A stretch of DNA of 64,000 bases from assembly GCF_023650515.1 (NCBI RefSeq), contig NZ_CP096016.1, forward strand, positions 4,674,501-4,738,500, read 5' to 3'. Made by a program: the position numbers and the translations under genes. Positions 34,497 to 44,130 of the stretch are shown here, piece by piece (within the stretch, counting starts at the first letter, position 1; each line of letters begins with the position of its first letter). Source of the stretch: Alkalimarinus coralli. GTDB lineage: Bacteria > Pseudomonadota > Gammaproteobacteria > Pseudomonadales > Oleiphilaceae. The notes below the pieces were generated by a model, which saw nothing but the letters and a program-made list of their open reading frames with translations, was not told the DNA's origin and ran no database searches.

Positions 34497-35009
34497 CTAA
34501 CCCGCTTTTCTTTTACATAACCAGTCTGGCTTGGGGGCATCCGGGTTAGTGAAGCCCTCTGACAGCATAATGGGCTCGACTAACGTTTGATAGTCTTCAA
34601 ACCTCATTTTAATAATTTCACTATGCGAGCCTGCGCTAAAGGCAATTTCCTCATTTTTGGCAAGTTCATCATAAAGGTAAACATTCATATCAAACAGGTT
34701 GCCAAAAGGGGGCATTGCGCCTACTTCGCAGTTTGGAAAGCGGTCCTGAAATTCATCTTCGTCGGCAAGCGCGATAAAGTCGGTACCCATTGACCGGATA
34801 AAGCGATCCCAGCGGATGCGACATGATGCCGGCAGGACTATCATCGCCATGGTGCCATCTATGGTCACAATAACGGTTTTTGCCAGCTGATTGCCTTTTA
34901 TATGCGCCCGTTTTGCGATTTCCTGCGCAGTGTATGCGGGGGAGTGGTTAACCGATACATAGTACACCTTTTTTTGATCCAGATGGTTTTTTAACTGTTC
35001 TACCGGCAT
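34497..35009 (-). CDS. YbaK/aminoacyl-tRNA deacylase domain protein
   Basis: The protein is a stand-alone YbaK/ProX-type editing domain that would hydrolyse mischarged aminoacyl-tRNA. It shows the lysine-containing motif KGNQLAKTVIV, the central GAMPPFGNLFDM loop, and AFSAGSHSEIIKM near the end. The start is placed at the ATG at 35009 (MPVEQLKNHL), because GGAG lies nine bases upstream. An in-frame upstream Met at 35084 would add 25 residues that look unlike the family. Its substrate tRNA is not determined. Confidence 0.88.
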   Translation of the reverse strand: MPVEQLKNHLDQKKVYYVSVNHSPAYTAQEIAKRAHIKGNQLAKTVIVTIDGTMAMIVLPASCRIRWDRFIRSMGTDFIALADEDEFQDRFPNCEVGAMPPFGNLFDMNVYLYDELAKNEEIAFSAGSHSEIIKMRFEDYQTLVEPIMLSEGFTNPDAPKPDWLCKRKAG

Positions 35010-35483
35010 ATGCGAATACTCCAACTGTAACGAAAGACTGCTCCAAATGGTTGAGCACTTCCAATGACAACATTGGCTCTCCATGCTTGGTGCGTTTGCG
35101 CCTTGTTAGACGGCGTACTTACGTCCTGTTAATTTCAGCTTAGTTCAGCTCTTGAAAGATAGGCAATTAAAAATAACGACAGAAAGATGAAAAAAACATG
35201 AATTGAGCGAAGGTTCTCTAACCAAAGTGGATGTTGGTCTCATTCAACGATCATTTTACATTTGTTCCCGTTTGGGCCGCACTTTACCTAAAGCGTTATA
35301 TATAACGGGCTTTGTCGTGATGTAGGTCGTTAGTAAACAGGAGGGCGAAGCTGCTATTGTAAGCAGGGTGGTGAGGTCTTTAAGCAGAGCCGATGCCGCG
35401 ATGAGGTATTGTAGAATAGAGGCTGGTTTGTGCAGATATGTGCACGCAAACGTTGAGCCTTTGCGTGCACAGAGAGGAAGCTG
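35010..35483. other. Intergenic region with a perfect 11-bp hairpin
   Basis: No gene is recognised in this 474-bp stretch. At 35440-35470 the arms GTGCACGCAAA and TTTGCGTGCAC pair perfectly around a nine-base loop, just past the stop of the mscS gene. It lacks a T-run, so it may be a 3'-end stabilising hairpin or a protein-binding palindrome rather than a simple terminator. Confidence 0.65.
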
Positions 35484-36320
35484 TTAAGCAACCTGGTGCA
35501 TGTGAACGTCTTGCTGTGGGAACGGAATAGAAATTCCTTCAGCATCAAACGCGACTTTAACTGCTTCGTGAGTATCGAAATAAACACCCCAGTAATCTGC
35601 AGTGTTGACCCATAAACGAACAGTGAAGTTTACGGAGCTGTCTGCTAGCTCAGAGAGCACAATAGTGGGAGCCGGGTCTTTTAGAACACGGCTGTCGTTG
35701 TCTGCAATACGTTGCAATATCTCTTTGGTTTTTTTGATGTCATCATCGTAGCCGATGCCAAAAACAAAATCGACACGTCGTGTAGGTTCAACATTTACAT
35801 TAATCAGGCTGTCATTAGATAGCACGCCATTGGGAATGATGATTCGACGATTGTCAGCGGTGGTCAAAATCGTATTAAAAATCTGGATTTCTTTGACGAC
35901 GCCCAAGTGGCCGCCACCCTGAATAAGGTCGCCCACTTTAAACGGCTTGAAGATCAGAATTAATACGCCACCTGCAAAGTTAGACAGGCTGCCCTGTAAA
36001 GCAAGACCTATCGCTAAACCGGCTGCACCGAGCACTGCAATAAATGATGTGGTGGCAATACCGACCATCGAGGCCACAGAGATAAGAAGAAGGCCTTTTA
36101 AACCTACAGAGACCAGACTGCCGATAAACTTGTGAAGCGTCGGGTCAACCGAACTCTCCATTTTACCAAGGGTTAATTTTACCACTTTGTTAATTAGCCA
36201 TAGACCAATCACCAAGGTGAGTAGAGCTAACAGAAGCTTGGGCGCATAGGTTAAGCACAATGTCCATAATGTTTGAATTATTTCATTGGCCTGTTCTGAA
36301 CTACCGAAAAGGTCATCCAT
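35484..36320 (-). CDS. mscS: Small-conductance mechanosensitive channel (MscS family)
   Basis: The 278-residue length and layout match E. coli MscS. Three N-terminal membrane helices are seen; the pore-lining TM3 has the alternating Gly/Ala pattern (AVLGAAGLAIGLALQGSLSN), followed by the conserved FAGGVLILIFKPFKVGD and the beta/alpha-beta cytoplasmic domain. The channel opens on membrane tension to release solutes in osmotic downshock. It is transcribed alone, downstream of nothing on its strand for 143 bp. Confidence 0.95.
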   Translation of the reverse strand: MDDLFGSSEQANEIIQTLWTLCLTYAPKLLLALLTLVIGLWLINKVVKLTLGKMESSVDPTLHKFIGSLVSVGLKGLLLISVASMVGIATTSFIAVLGAAGLAIGLALQGSLSNFAGGVLILIFKPFKVGDLIQGGGHLGVVKEIQIFNTILTTADNRRIIIPNGVLSNDSLINVNVEPTRRVDFVFGIGYDDDIKKTKEILQRIADNDSRVLKDPAPTIVLSELADSSVNFTVRLWVNTADYWGVYFDTHEAVKVAFDAEGISIPFPQQDVHMHQVA

Positions 36321-36463
36321 TCAGTCTTCTCCGTTCGGGTTATAGTTTGAGTAGTAGTTTGAGTTGTTGTTTGAGTTATAGCTATATTAGAACAAAAAAC
36401 TAAAATAGGGGCAGTAACTAATAACTTTTTGTTAAAAAAATAGCTGCAAGTTCCAGTTTGCAG

Positions 36464-38809
36464 TTAAACCAGTGTGACGAGTTTAGCCCCTTCCTGTTGC
36501 GGAGATATTTCACCGATAATGGTGGCATGAAGGTAACCGGTTGAGGATAGCGCTTGAACGCACGCTTGAGCGTTGTTTTCAGGCACTCCGGCGATCAGGC
36601 CTCCCGCAGTCTGAGGGTCGAATAATATTGCGATGTCGGGTATGTCTGCAAACTGTTCTATGTTGCTAATGAGATGTCTTATTTTTTCATTCTGAGGTTG
36701 AAGCGTGCTAACTATGCCTGCCTTGAAACACTCAGATGCTCCTTCTAGTAGCGGCAACTCATTAATGCATAGCTTTGCACTAACGTTTGAGGCTCTGAGC
36801 ATTTCTACCAAGTGGCCAACTAAACCAAACCCGGTGACATCGGTGCAGGCTTTTGCGCCGTGTTTTATTAACGTCTCTGCGGCAGATTGATTGAGCTGTA
36901 CCATCGACTGAATGGCTTTCTTGACCCATTGACCTTGTGCTTTCCCTCGCATATCCGCAGCAAAAAGGGCGCCTGTCCCAAGGGGTTTAGTCAAAATAAC
37001 TTTATCACCGACGTTCAATCCCGACTTGCGTAATAGGGCGTCGTGATCTGACAACCCATTCACAACAAATCCCAAAGATAGCTCTGCGCCTTCCGCAGTA
37101 TGCCCACCGACGAGAGTCATTCCACATTGATTGAAAATCTTTGTCGCGCCTTCCATTACGTGCAACAGTTGCTGCTCTACCTTTGACTCTTTAGCGAAGG
37201 GCAGGGTCACAAGAGCTTGGGCAGAGTGCGGTGTGGCCCCCATTGCAAAAACGTCACCCAACGCATGGTTGGCGGCGATCTGGCCAAACAAGTAATCGTC
37301 GTCGATCATGCTTCGGAATGCATCAACGGATTGCACGAGGTGTTTGCCAGCAGGCACACTCAATACCGCAGCATCATCAGGCGCATTAAGTCCCACTTGA
37401 ATGCCATTATTTAGTGGCGTCGTTAGCTGGCTGATGACCCTTTGCAAAATGGGTTGCCCAACCTTGGCCCCGCAGCCTCCGCAACGCATGGCTGTGATGT
37501 TGAGATCAGATGAAATAGGGCGCTGGGAAATGGCCGCAGATGAACCATTTGATGGCATGCTGAACTGGTTGATCTGATTCATAAACTTCTGGTCAATATA
37601 GTCTTTCCACCGCCAAACCCACTTGCCAGAGAGCGCCCATTGGCCTTTGGATGCAATCGCATACTGGTCACCGGTACTGAGCAGACTGAGAAACGTGTCC
37701 TGCGGCCTGAACGGTTTCAGCGGTTTGTTTTTTAGCGCCAATAATATGTTCTCTGCAAGCGGTTTTCCTTGCCTGACTGCGAAAACGCCTGCTTTAGGGC
37801 GCGGATGATTAACCATATTGGCAATGTCGCCGCTGGCGAAAATATTGGGGTGTGACAGGGTCTGCAATGTATCACTGACAGTGATAAACCCCTGACTATT
37901 ACAGGACAGGCCTGACTCAGCGGGCCAGCGTGCCGGTTTTGCTGAAGTCGTCCATATGACCTCATCCAGCTCCAGGCTTCGGCCATCCTCTGCGTACAGG
38001 GTCTTCGCCAGCAACCTGTTGTTATTTTCAAAGTGTTCAATATGAGAGACTTTAAAATTATCGTGGACAACAATGCCTCGTTTATCCAGCAACGTCCGGT
38101 ATTGCTCCTGGACTTTCCTATTATGGCTAGGAAGCACACCACTAGAGCCAGATATAATATGGTATTCGACCTCCGTGCCCGGCGTGTTTGCCTGGCTCGA
38201 TAAACGGTTTTGCTGACCCTGTAACTGGTGTTGCATTGCCAGCAGCACCTCTACCGCACTGGCGCCTCCGCCTACGGTGCCAATGCGAATCTTATGTGCG
38301 CGTGAATTGTCAGCAGATGAACTATTGGCGAGGCTTGGCGCCTGATTTTTCAGCCTTTGTTGCAGGGCTTTCCAGTAGGATAAGAACAGGGGAACAGGTT
38401 TTACACCTTGTGTCAGTGTATCGGCACCCGGAACATCGCTTTTATTGGGTGTTGACCCGATGTCGATTGATAAAATGTCATAGCTGAATGGTGGGTGGTT
38501 TTTGCAGGAAATTGTTTGCGATTCTGCATCCAGCGCGATAACCGTATCCTCAATAAACCTCACCCCGCAAGCGCGACATAATCTGCCAAGGTCAATATGA
38601 GTTTGGTCAAAACTGTAATGGCCAGCAATTAAGCCAGGAAGCATGCCTGAATAGGGCGTTTGAACTTCGCTTGAAATGAGCGTGAACCTAACGCCTGGTA
38701 TAGGTTTCATCGCCAGCATCTTAAGTGCAATCGCATGAGCATGTCCGCCGCCTATAAAAACGACATCATGTGAAATGTGGGAGGGATTGATCAATGCGTG
38801 TTGCTCCAT
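36464..38809 (-). CDS. selD: Ndh-SelD fusion: FAD oxidoreductase joined to selenide, water dikinase
   Basis: The 781-residue protein has two parts. Residues ~12-385 are a pyridine-nucleotide-disulfide oxidoreductase (VVFIGGGHAHAIAL at the N-terminus; FASGDIANM near 330). Residues ~435-781 are SelD, which makes selenophosphate from selenide and ATP, with the catalytic loop MRCGGCGAKVGQ (Cys, not Sec), GLNAPDDAAVLSV, and TLVGGHTAEGAELS. Such fusions are known in several bacterial groups; the redox domain may supply reduced selenium. It is the last gene of a minus-strand cluster selU, binding protein, ATPase, permease, selD, so selenophosphate made here can feed SelU. Confidence 0.93.
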   Translation of the reverse strand: MEQHALINPSHISHDVVFIGGGHAHAIALKMLAMKPIPGVRFTLISSEVQTPYSGMLPGLIAGHYSFDQTHIDLGRLCRACGVRFIEDTVIALDAESQTISCKNHPPFSYDILSIDIGSTPNKSDVPGADTLTQGVKPVPLFLSYWKALQQRLKNQAPSLANSSSADNSRAHKIRIGTVGGGASAVEVLLAMQHQLQGQQNRLSSQANTPGTEVEYHIISGSSGVLPSHNRKVQEQYRTLLDKRGIVVHDNFKVSHIEHFENNNRLLAKTLYAEDGRSLELDEVIWTTSAKPARWPAESGLSCNSQGFITVSDTLQTLSHPNIFASGDIANMVNHPRPKAGVFAVRQGKPLAENILLALKNKPLKPFRPQDTFLSLLSTGDQYAIASKGQWALSGKWVWRWKDYIDQKFMNQINQFSMPSNGSSAAISQRPISSDLNITAMRCGGCGAKVGQPILQRVISQLTTPLNNGIQVGLNAPDDAAVLSVPAGKHLVQSVDAFRSMIDDDYLFGQIAANHALGDVFAMGATPHSAQALVTLPFAKESKVEQQLLHVMEGATKIFNQCGMTLVGGHTAEGAELSLGFVVNGLSDHDALLRKSGLNVGDKVILTKPLGTGALFAADMRGKAQGQWVKKAIQSMVQLNQSAAETLIKHGAKACTDVTGFGLVGHLVEMLRASNVSAKLCINELPLLEGASECFKAGIVSTLQPQNEKIRHLISNIEQFADIPDIAILFDPQTAGGLIAGVPENNAQACVQALSSTGYLHATIIGEISPQQEGAKLVTLV

Positions 38810-38832
38810 AGCGAGGGCTGTTTGTGGTGCGA

Positions 38833-40446
38833 TTAGTTCGTTGATGGTTGAGCATCAAGAGCCGTGGATAGCCTGAGTTTGCTCCTGAGTGACCGAGAGA
38901 TAGAGTCTACCAAAATATTAAGCAGTGCCGTGACCAATATCAAAAACAGTGCGCGATCAAAGCGAAGTTCTTCAAAGGCAGAGTCAACGAAGAAACCAAG
39001 CGTCTGGATGCCCAATATTCCCAAAATAGCGCTTTCCCTCAAAATAACTTCCCATCGATAGAAGAGAAAAGCCAGAAAGGGTTTGTATATTCTTGGGGTG
39101 ACTTCGTAGGCATACAGGTTCGCGCCTTTCGGGCTATCGAGCCGTGGTTTGATGACTTCGGTGTAGCGACCAATCAAGTGGGCGATGATTGCACCATTAT
39201 GCCAACTAAGGGCAAAAATAGCCGGGATCATCGAAGGGCCAGTGATTAGAAGGATAATGAACGCAAATATGAGTTCTGGGATTGACCGGAGAACCACCAG
39301 GAAAAGGTGGCCCACTGCCCGTTTTTTTCTTGAGAAAAACAAAGGGGAAATAATTGGATATAGCAATAGTGCGGTGATGCCGCTTCCGACTAACGCGATC
39401 TGAGTGAGCACCAGTGTATTCCAGCTGCCTATCAGCGCCTGGTTATTAAAGAGAGCGATAGACCACTCCAGGGTTTGAGACCAGCTGTCGAGGTTGGTTA
39501 GACCGCCCTCCCTCAGCGGCGACGGTAGAATGTCGTGACTAAAAAAGCGGATGATCAGATCGGTGTTAATGGTTGTTTGAAAAGGAAGCCAGGCGATAGA
39601 GAGTATTAACAGCGGTACGATAAGGTGCTTTTTTGCCCAAAACCGCATGAGTGCGATGACCGCAATAAATAGATAAAGCACGCCAGCAGCTTCGGAGTAA
39701 TAGCCTTGATTAAAATATGATTCGAGATGAAAACCAAGTGTTGGGAGCCCCACAAACCCGAGTACAGAGCTGCTTCGTATCCCGCATTCAAGCCTGTACT
39801 GGGTATAGTGAGTTAGCTGTGGCAGTGCGACCATAAGGCGGGCATATAGGTGGGATGACCAGCGCCCGGTAGATGGAGGCAGTAACCGATAGGCTGTCTG
39901 GTCACTCTCTTCCAGTGTTTCTGCATAGACCTTGGCAAATATCCCGGTATACGGAATGATAATAGCGAGCAGCCCCGTTAGAGTGCTCAGACCAAATAGC
40001 TGCAAAAAAATCAGCGCCCAGAAGAGCTCGTGGACTGATCGAATAAACGCGGCAATGACCCGAATGATGCGCCACTCAAATAAATGAGCGCATAGCATTC
40101 CTAATACAGCCGCTACTGCGACACCGACAAGCGCAAAGGCTAACGTGCTGGCCAGACTTGAGAGTAACGCCTCTAGTGAGAAAAAAGAGGGAGAAAGCAG
40201 GCCTAGTCCGATCTTGCCGATTTCGTGCCAAGGCTCTGCGGTATTAATGCTAGTATCAGCTAGAAACAGGCAAACCAACGCAACCAGTAAGAGAGCGAGA
40301 GATAACTTTTGAGCACTGCCCGCTTTAAATTTAAGTGCAGAATGAGGGTTAAAGTTTTGCTCTGATTGCACGTCAGCTATCTCAGTCTTGATAGAGCGAT
40401 TTGAGCTGCTCGGCTGACAGCTTTTCGGTGTGATTGTCGAGCTCAA
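38833..40446 (-). CDS. PhnE-like ABC permease, double domain (putative selenium oxyanion transport)
   Basis: The 537-residue protein contains two fused permease domains (about 75-285 and 325-530), each with the PhnE-type pattern; the second ends with LRESAILGILGIQTLGFFVDSAFEELRFDRA. Single-polypeptide double permeases occur in phosphonate/phosphite-type importers. The start at 40446 overlaps the end of the ATPase gene by 65 bp, so a later start is likely; a GTG at about 40371 is a candidate. The gene lies 23 bp upstream of selD. I infer uptake of a selenium oxyanion from context only. Confidence 0.85.
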   Translation of the reverse strand: MSSTITPKSCQPSSSNRSIKTEIADVQSEQNFNPHSALKFKAGSAQKLSLALLLVALVCLFLADTSINTAEPWHEIGKIGLGLLSPSFFSLEALLSSLASTLAFALVGVAVAAVLGMLCAHLFEWRIIRVIAAFIRSVHELFWALIFLQLFGLSTLTGLLAIIIPYTGIFAKVYAETLEESDQTAYRLLPPSTGRWSSHLYARLMVALPQLTHYTQYRLECGIRSSSVLGFVGLPTLGFHLESYFNQGYYSEAAGVLYLFIAVIALMRFWAKKHLIVPLLILSIAWLPFQTTINTDLIIRFFSHDILPSPLREGGLTNLDSWSQTLEWSIALFNNQALIGSWNTLVLTQIALVGSGITALLLYPIISPLFFSRKKRAVGHLFLVVLRSIPELIFAFIILLITGPSMIPAIFALSWHNGAIIAHLIGRYTEVIKPRLDSPKGANLYAYEVTPRIYKPFLAFLFYRWEVILRESAILGILGIQTLGFFVDSAFEELRFDRALFLILVTALLNILVDSISRSLRSKLRLSTALDAQPSTN

Positions 40447-41167
40447 TTCTCCCGTTGCGAATACCTATTATGCGAGTGCAAAAACGCAGTGCTAAATCCA
40501 CATTGTGCAGCGTCAGGATAGTTGTCTTGTGGTGGCTGATAATCAGCTCCAGTATCTGTTCCCCGTGGACTTCATCAATTGAAGAGACTGGCTCGTCGCC
40601 AATAAATGTGGGTTTGTTTTGATATAGGGTTCGGCCCAACGCAACGCGTTGTTGCTGTCCGCCTGACAGCTTGCCTGTGGGCTCAAATAGTTTCTCGTTA
40701 AGGCGTAAGGATTCAGCTAAAGGGGTAACCTGGCTGACTTCGGCTTTAAACGGTCGCAATAGGTTAAGGGCGTTATATAAAAAATGGTGTTTATCTAACT
40801 GCCCCATATAAATGTTGTGAAAAACGGATAGAGAAGGGACAAGACCATGCTCTTGGCCGCAATAGGCCACGTTACTCGGCTGCTGCTGATATAGCGCACG
40901 GATTAGGGTGGTTTTCCCAGCACCGCTTTTACCAATAATTGCTACTTTTTCGCCTTCGTGAATCTCAAGGTTGACCGCATCCAGTACTGACTGTTTCTCC
41001 CAGCCTAAAGACTGCTGCTGAAGCTTAAAGAGTGGGCGGGTGAGCGGTGCCCCTGCATCTTCTGCACTAAATGCACCGGCTGGGTTTGGCTGCACTGAGT
41101 CCACACCCTGTCGGGCGCTCTCAGTGCTTTGAGCCGTCGTACCTTGTGAAGTTTCTGCCGTTGTCAC
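40382..41167 (-). CDS. PhnC-like ABC transporter ATPase
   Basis: The 261-residue ATPase has Walker A GKSGAGKTT, signature [13 protein letters not shown], Walker B TFIGDEPVSSID and the H-loop TLHNVDLAL. It begins with a ~45-residue low-complexity extension (rich in T, S, Q and A) not needed for the fold; a later start is possible. The stop of the binding-protein gene and its own start abut. It would energise the adjacent double permease. The family is that of phosphonate/phosphite importers, but the neighbouring selenium genes suggest a different anion. Confidence 0.88.
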   Translation of the reverse strand: MTTAETSQGTTAQSTESARQGVDSVQPNPAGAFSAEDAGAPLTRPLFKLQQQSLGWEKQSVLDAVNLEIHEGEKVAIIGKSGAGKTTLIRALYQQQPSNVAYCGQEHGLVPSLSVFHNIYMGQLDKHHFLYNALNLLRPFKAEVSQVTPLAESLRLNEKLFEPTGKLSGGQQQRVALGRTLYQNKPTFIGDEPVSSIDEVHGEQILELIISHHKTTILTLHNVDLALRFCTRIIGIRNGRIELDNHTEKLSAEQLKSLYQD

Positions 41168-42058
41168 TTAATCAATGATCCCGATGCTTTTCGCTGTATC
41201 GAGTATTGGTTGATAGTCATGATTGGATGCTGGAACAAAGCCCTTGCGCGGGAAACTATTTAAAATCTCCGGGTCTTTGATGTTAAGCAGTGCGTTTTGT
41301 ACTTTCTGGCTAAACCCTTCGCCCCACTTTGCATCAACATCGCCTCGAATTGTCCATTGGTAATCGGGGTAATTTGGGGTCTCCCATATGATAGAGACTT
41401 TTGAGCTATCGATCTTGCCTGCGGCGAGTTCTCTTTCCCATACTTTAAAATTCACCGCGCCTAACTGATAAGCACCCGACTGAACCAGTGCAATTGTTCT
41501 GGAATGGTCACCGCTAAAACCAACGCTTTTGAACACCTCGTTTGGCGACTCTTTAAAGTGCTCCCGTAGATAAAACTCAGGCATTAATCGACCGGACGTT
41601 GAACCTTTTGAGCCAAACGTGAAACTCATGCCTGCCATCTCTTTAGTCAGGCCGTTATTGCGATCCAGCTTGGTTGTGTGGTGCGCGATAATATATGACT
41701 TGAAAAACTGATCTTCAACGCCTTGGGCAATGGCCATTGAATTTGGCACAAGGCGTCTTGCCTGCACTCCAGACAAACCACCAAACCAGGCAAGCTGCAC
41801 TTGGTCGTTCCTGAACGCAGAGACCGCTGAGGTGTAGGATTTAACCGGTATATACTTCACCTCCACAGCAAGCTCTTTTTCCAGATAGGCCGCTACCTTG
41901 CCAAACCGCTTTTGCAGCTGGGTTTCGTCCTGGTCAGGAATCGCTGTAAAAACGAAGGTGCGCGCACTTGATGAAGAGATCATCAGGAATAGGGCGGTAA
42001 AGGCCAATACTATTTTGGCTAAGGGTGAAGATATGCGTTTTTTTATGCTGAAATTCAT
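41168..42058 (-). CDS. PhnD-like periplasmic binding protein, putative selenium oxyanion
   Basis: This 296-residue protein has a signal peptide (about 1-32, ending SSSARTF) and the PhnD fold signatures FTAIPDQDE, VKYIPVKSYTSAVSAFRNDQVQLAWFGG and FTFGSKGSTSGRLMPEFYL. Binding proteins of this subgroup located beside selD and selU are, from what I recall, annotated as putative selenate transporter components; that assignment rests on gene context. It starts 51 bp after the selU stop, and its own stop abuts the ATPase start. Confidence 0.85.
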   Translation of the reverse strand: MNFSIKKRISSPLAKIVLAFTALFLMISSSSARTFVFTAIPDQDETQLQKRFGKVAAYLEKELAVEVKYIPVKSYTSAVSAFRNDQVQLAWFGGLSGVQARRLVPNSMAIAQGVEDQFFKSYIIAHHTTKLDRNNGLTKEMAGMSFTFGSKGSTSGRLMPEFYLREHFKESPNEVFKSVGFSGDHSRTIALVQSGAYQLGAVNFKVWERELAAGKIDSSKVSIIWETPNYPDYQWTIRGDVDAKWGEGFSQKVQNALLNIKDPEILNSFPRKGFVPASNHDYQPILDTAKSIGIID

Positions 42059-42108
42059 GGCGATGATATCTCTTGCTATTTGGATGCGAGTAGTGAAATG
42101 TTGATGGT

Positions 42109-43206
42109 TTAACGGGCTTGGTTAACCCAATCTAATATACTGTTTTTATCGCCCCTGAAAATGATTCGCTCTGATTTTTTGCTGAGCTGAAAGTCATACA
42201 TAGGGTCGTAGTAATTTGTTAGTAGCGCTTGAATCCACTCCCGGTGTCGCTCAAGCGAGCCTTGTTGCTGCTGTTCTTTAAGTGCTGACCGAATAACGGT
42301 TTCAAGTTGCTGGGTTTGTTCTCCTCCGAGTCGCTTACGAATGCGTAAAATACTGTTGAGCAAGTACTCTGAGAAGCGTGCAAAGCCCTCGCTTTCGCCT
42401 GCTTCTGACTGGTAAGCCTGAGCCATGTCGATAACGTAGTCTTGAAGAACAATATCGATTCGCTCATTCAGCGGTGCTTCAAGCACAACAATATCACTCA
42501 TTGTGGTTTTGTCACGAAACTCCAGTGGCACCGCGTTTCGTCCGATAAGGCGACTCTCATCTTCTATGTAAATTGGCCCACTGTTTTGGTGGCGCGCCTT
42601 TAGCAGCTGAATTGATAGCGCATTCTCAAAGTCAATTTGGCTGGGTTGGGGGGTTAACTGTCTGCCGAAGCTTGAGCCTCTATGATTGGCGAGGCCTTCA
42701 AGGTCAACAAAGTTGGGCATTTGCTTGAGAAGCCGTGTTTTGCCGGTGCCCGTGCGGCCGCTAATCACCCTGTACTGCTGAGTTTTGGCAGACGCAACGA
42801 GTTCGTCAATCAAAAAGCGCCGCATTGCTTTGTAACCGCCAGAAACGAGAGGGTAGTCTACTCCTGCTTCTTTTAGCCACTGTTGTGTGGTTTGAGAGCG
42901 AAGCCCGCCGCGGAAGCAATAAAGGTAACCGTTGGGGTTTTCGCGGGTGAACGCTTTCCACTGGTTAATGCGTTGCTCTTTTATCTCCCCTGACACGAGT
43001 TCATTACCTAGCTCAATGGCACTCTCTTGCCCTTTTTCCTTATAACGAATCCCAACTAGGTGGCGCTCTTCATCATTCATTAAGGGTTCATTAACGGTAT
43101 GAGGGAAGGCACCTTTTTGATACTCAACAGGTGCTCGAACATCCATCATCGGGATATCGTTAAGGAATAGTTCTAGATAATTGTCTGTATCGGGGCGAGT
43201 GGTCAT
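42109..43206 (-). CDS. selU: tRNA 2-selenouridine synthase
   Basis: SelU (MnmH/YbbB) converts 2-thiouridine at tRNA wobble position 34 to 2-selenouridine using selenophosphate. The 365-residue protein has the N-terminal rhodanese domain with the catalytic Cys in YLYCFRGGLRSQ and a C-terminal P-loop domain with ISGRTGTGKTRLL. It is the first gene of the five-gene minus-strand cluster that ends with selD, its selenophosphate supplier. No selA, selB or selC is visible in this window. Confidence 0.96.
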   Translation of the reverse strand: MTTRPDTDNYLELFLNDIPMMDVRAPVEYQKGAFPHTVNEPLMNDEERHLVGIRYKEKGQESAIELGNELVSGEIKEQRINQWKAFTRENPNGYLYCFRGGLRSQTTQQWLKEAGVDYPLVSGGYKAMRRFLIDELVASAKTQQYRVISGRTGTGKTRLLKQMPNFVDLEGLANHRGSSFGRQLTPQPSQIDFENALSIQLLKARHQNSGPIYIEDESRLIGRNAVPLEFRDKTTMSDIVVLEAPLNERIDIVLQDYVIDMAQAYQSEAGESEGFARFSEYLLNSILRIRKRLGGEQTQQLETVIRSALKEQQQQGSLERHREWIQALLTNYYDPMYDFQLSKKSERIIFRGDKNSILDWVNQAR

Positions 43207-43384
43207 AATCGTTAACTGTTATAGGGTGCAAGAAATAAGACCTGCACCAAAAAGCGCGTCATTATCTCAAAAACGTGAAGTATAAAGAAAATGAAGGTGA
43301 TAACCTAGGCAGCAGCCGGAATTTAGACTTTCTAGCTGAAATTATCCGTTACATTTCCAATTTTTATGTTCCCCGATAGACAAA

Positions 43385-44050
43385 ATGACTAAAAGTAAAC
43401 TGATCAGCAATATCCAGAAGACCTTATCGAAGGGAGATGTCGCTATTACGAAACCGGCGGGCTGCGATGCGATCTCGCTTTATCTGTTTAACCCCGAGGT
43501 GCTAGAGGGGCCTCTAAGCCATGATGAGGCGCAGGCTGTTGTTGCAGAGCCCGCTTATTGGTCGTTTTGCTGGGCAAGTGGGCAGGCTCTGGCGAACTAT
43601 ATTCTTCAAAACCCTGAACTGGTTGCGGGTAAGAATGTGCTGGATTTTGGCGCCGGTTCGGCCATCGTAGCGATTGCTGCGGCTAAAGCCGGGGCGAACA
43701 AAGCCATTGCCTGTGATATAGACCCTGATGCGCTGGATGCCGCTATGGCCAATGCCGCCCTTAATGGAGTGAGCATTGAAACATCAGATGACTTGGACAA
43801 GTCACTTGAGAATATCGATGTTATTGTGGCAGCTGATGTATTGTATGATCGAGAGAATATGCCCTTTTTGGCGAAGTTCAAGCGGGCATCTTCGTTGATT
43901 ATTCTTGCAGATTCACGGGTGAAAAACCTGGGAGACGAGGACTATCGGTTGCAGCAGGTCATCACTTGTCGTACCTGGCCCGATTTAAATGAGTTTGAAG
44001 AGTTTAATCAGGTAAGAATCTACCATGCTCAGGGAGGGCGTCAAATTTGA
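43385..44050 (+). CDS. METTL20-like protein lysine methyltransferase
   Basis: The 221-residue protein is a Rossmann-fold methyltransferase with SAM motif [18 protein letters not shown], the acidic residue after strand 2 (ACDIDPDAL), and [10 protein letters not shown], a variant of the DxxY motif of the family-16 lysine methyltransferases. Bacterial relatives of METTL20 methylate the electron-transfer flavoprotein beta subunit; whether that holds here is inference. It is divergent from selU and convergent with the CsrB-like RNA; a shared hairpin ends both. Confidence 0.85.
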   Translation: MTKSKLISNIQKTLSKGDVAITKPAGCDAISLYLFNPEVLEGPLSHDEAQAVVAEPAYWSFCWASGQALANYILQNPELVAGKNVLDFGAGSAIVAIAAAKAGANKAIACDIDPDALDAAMANAALNGVSIETSDDLDKSLENIDVIVAADVLYDRENMPFLAKFKRASSLIILADSRVKNLGDEDYRLQQVITCRTWPDLNEFEEFNQVRIYHAQGGRQI

Positions 44051-44092
44051 TTTAATCAGATGCTCCTTAGCTAGAAGCTCTGCAAATTTCAG

Positions 44093-44130
44093 GCAAAATA
44101 AAAGGGCTCACCAGTACGGTTGCCCTTGTG
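44093..44130. terminator. Bidirectional intrinsic terminator
   Basis: AAGGGC and GCCCTT pair with inner CACC/GGTT pairing around a short loop (44102-44127). On the minus strand the stem is followed by TTTTATTTTG, a good U-tract, so it ends the CsrB-like RNA; on the plus strand it lies about 50 bp after the methyltransferase stop. Confidence 0.88.

Noticed and set aside
36464-38809. Selenocysteine in SelD
   Set aside because: The catalytic loop encodes Cys (GGCGAKV) and there is no in-frame TGA.
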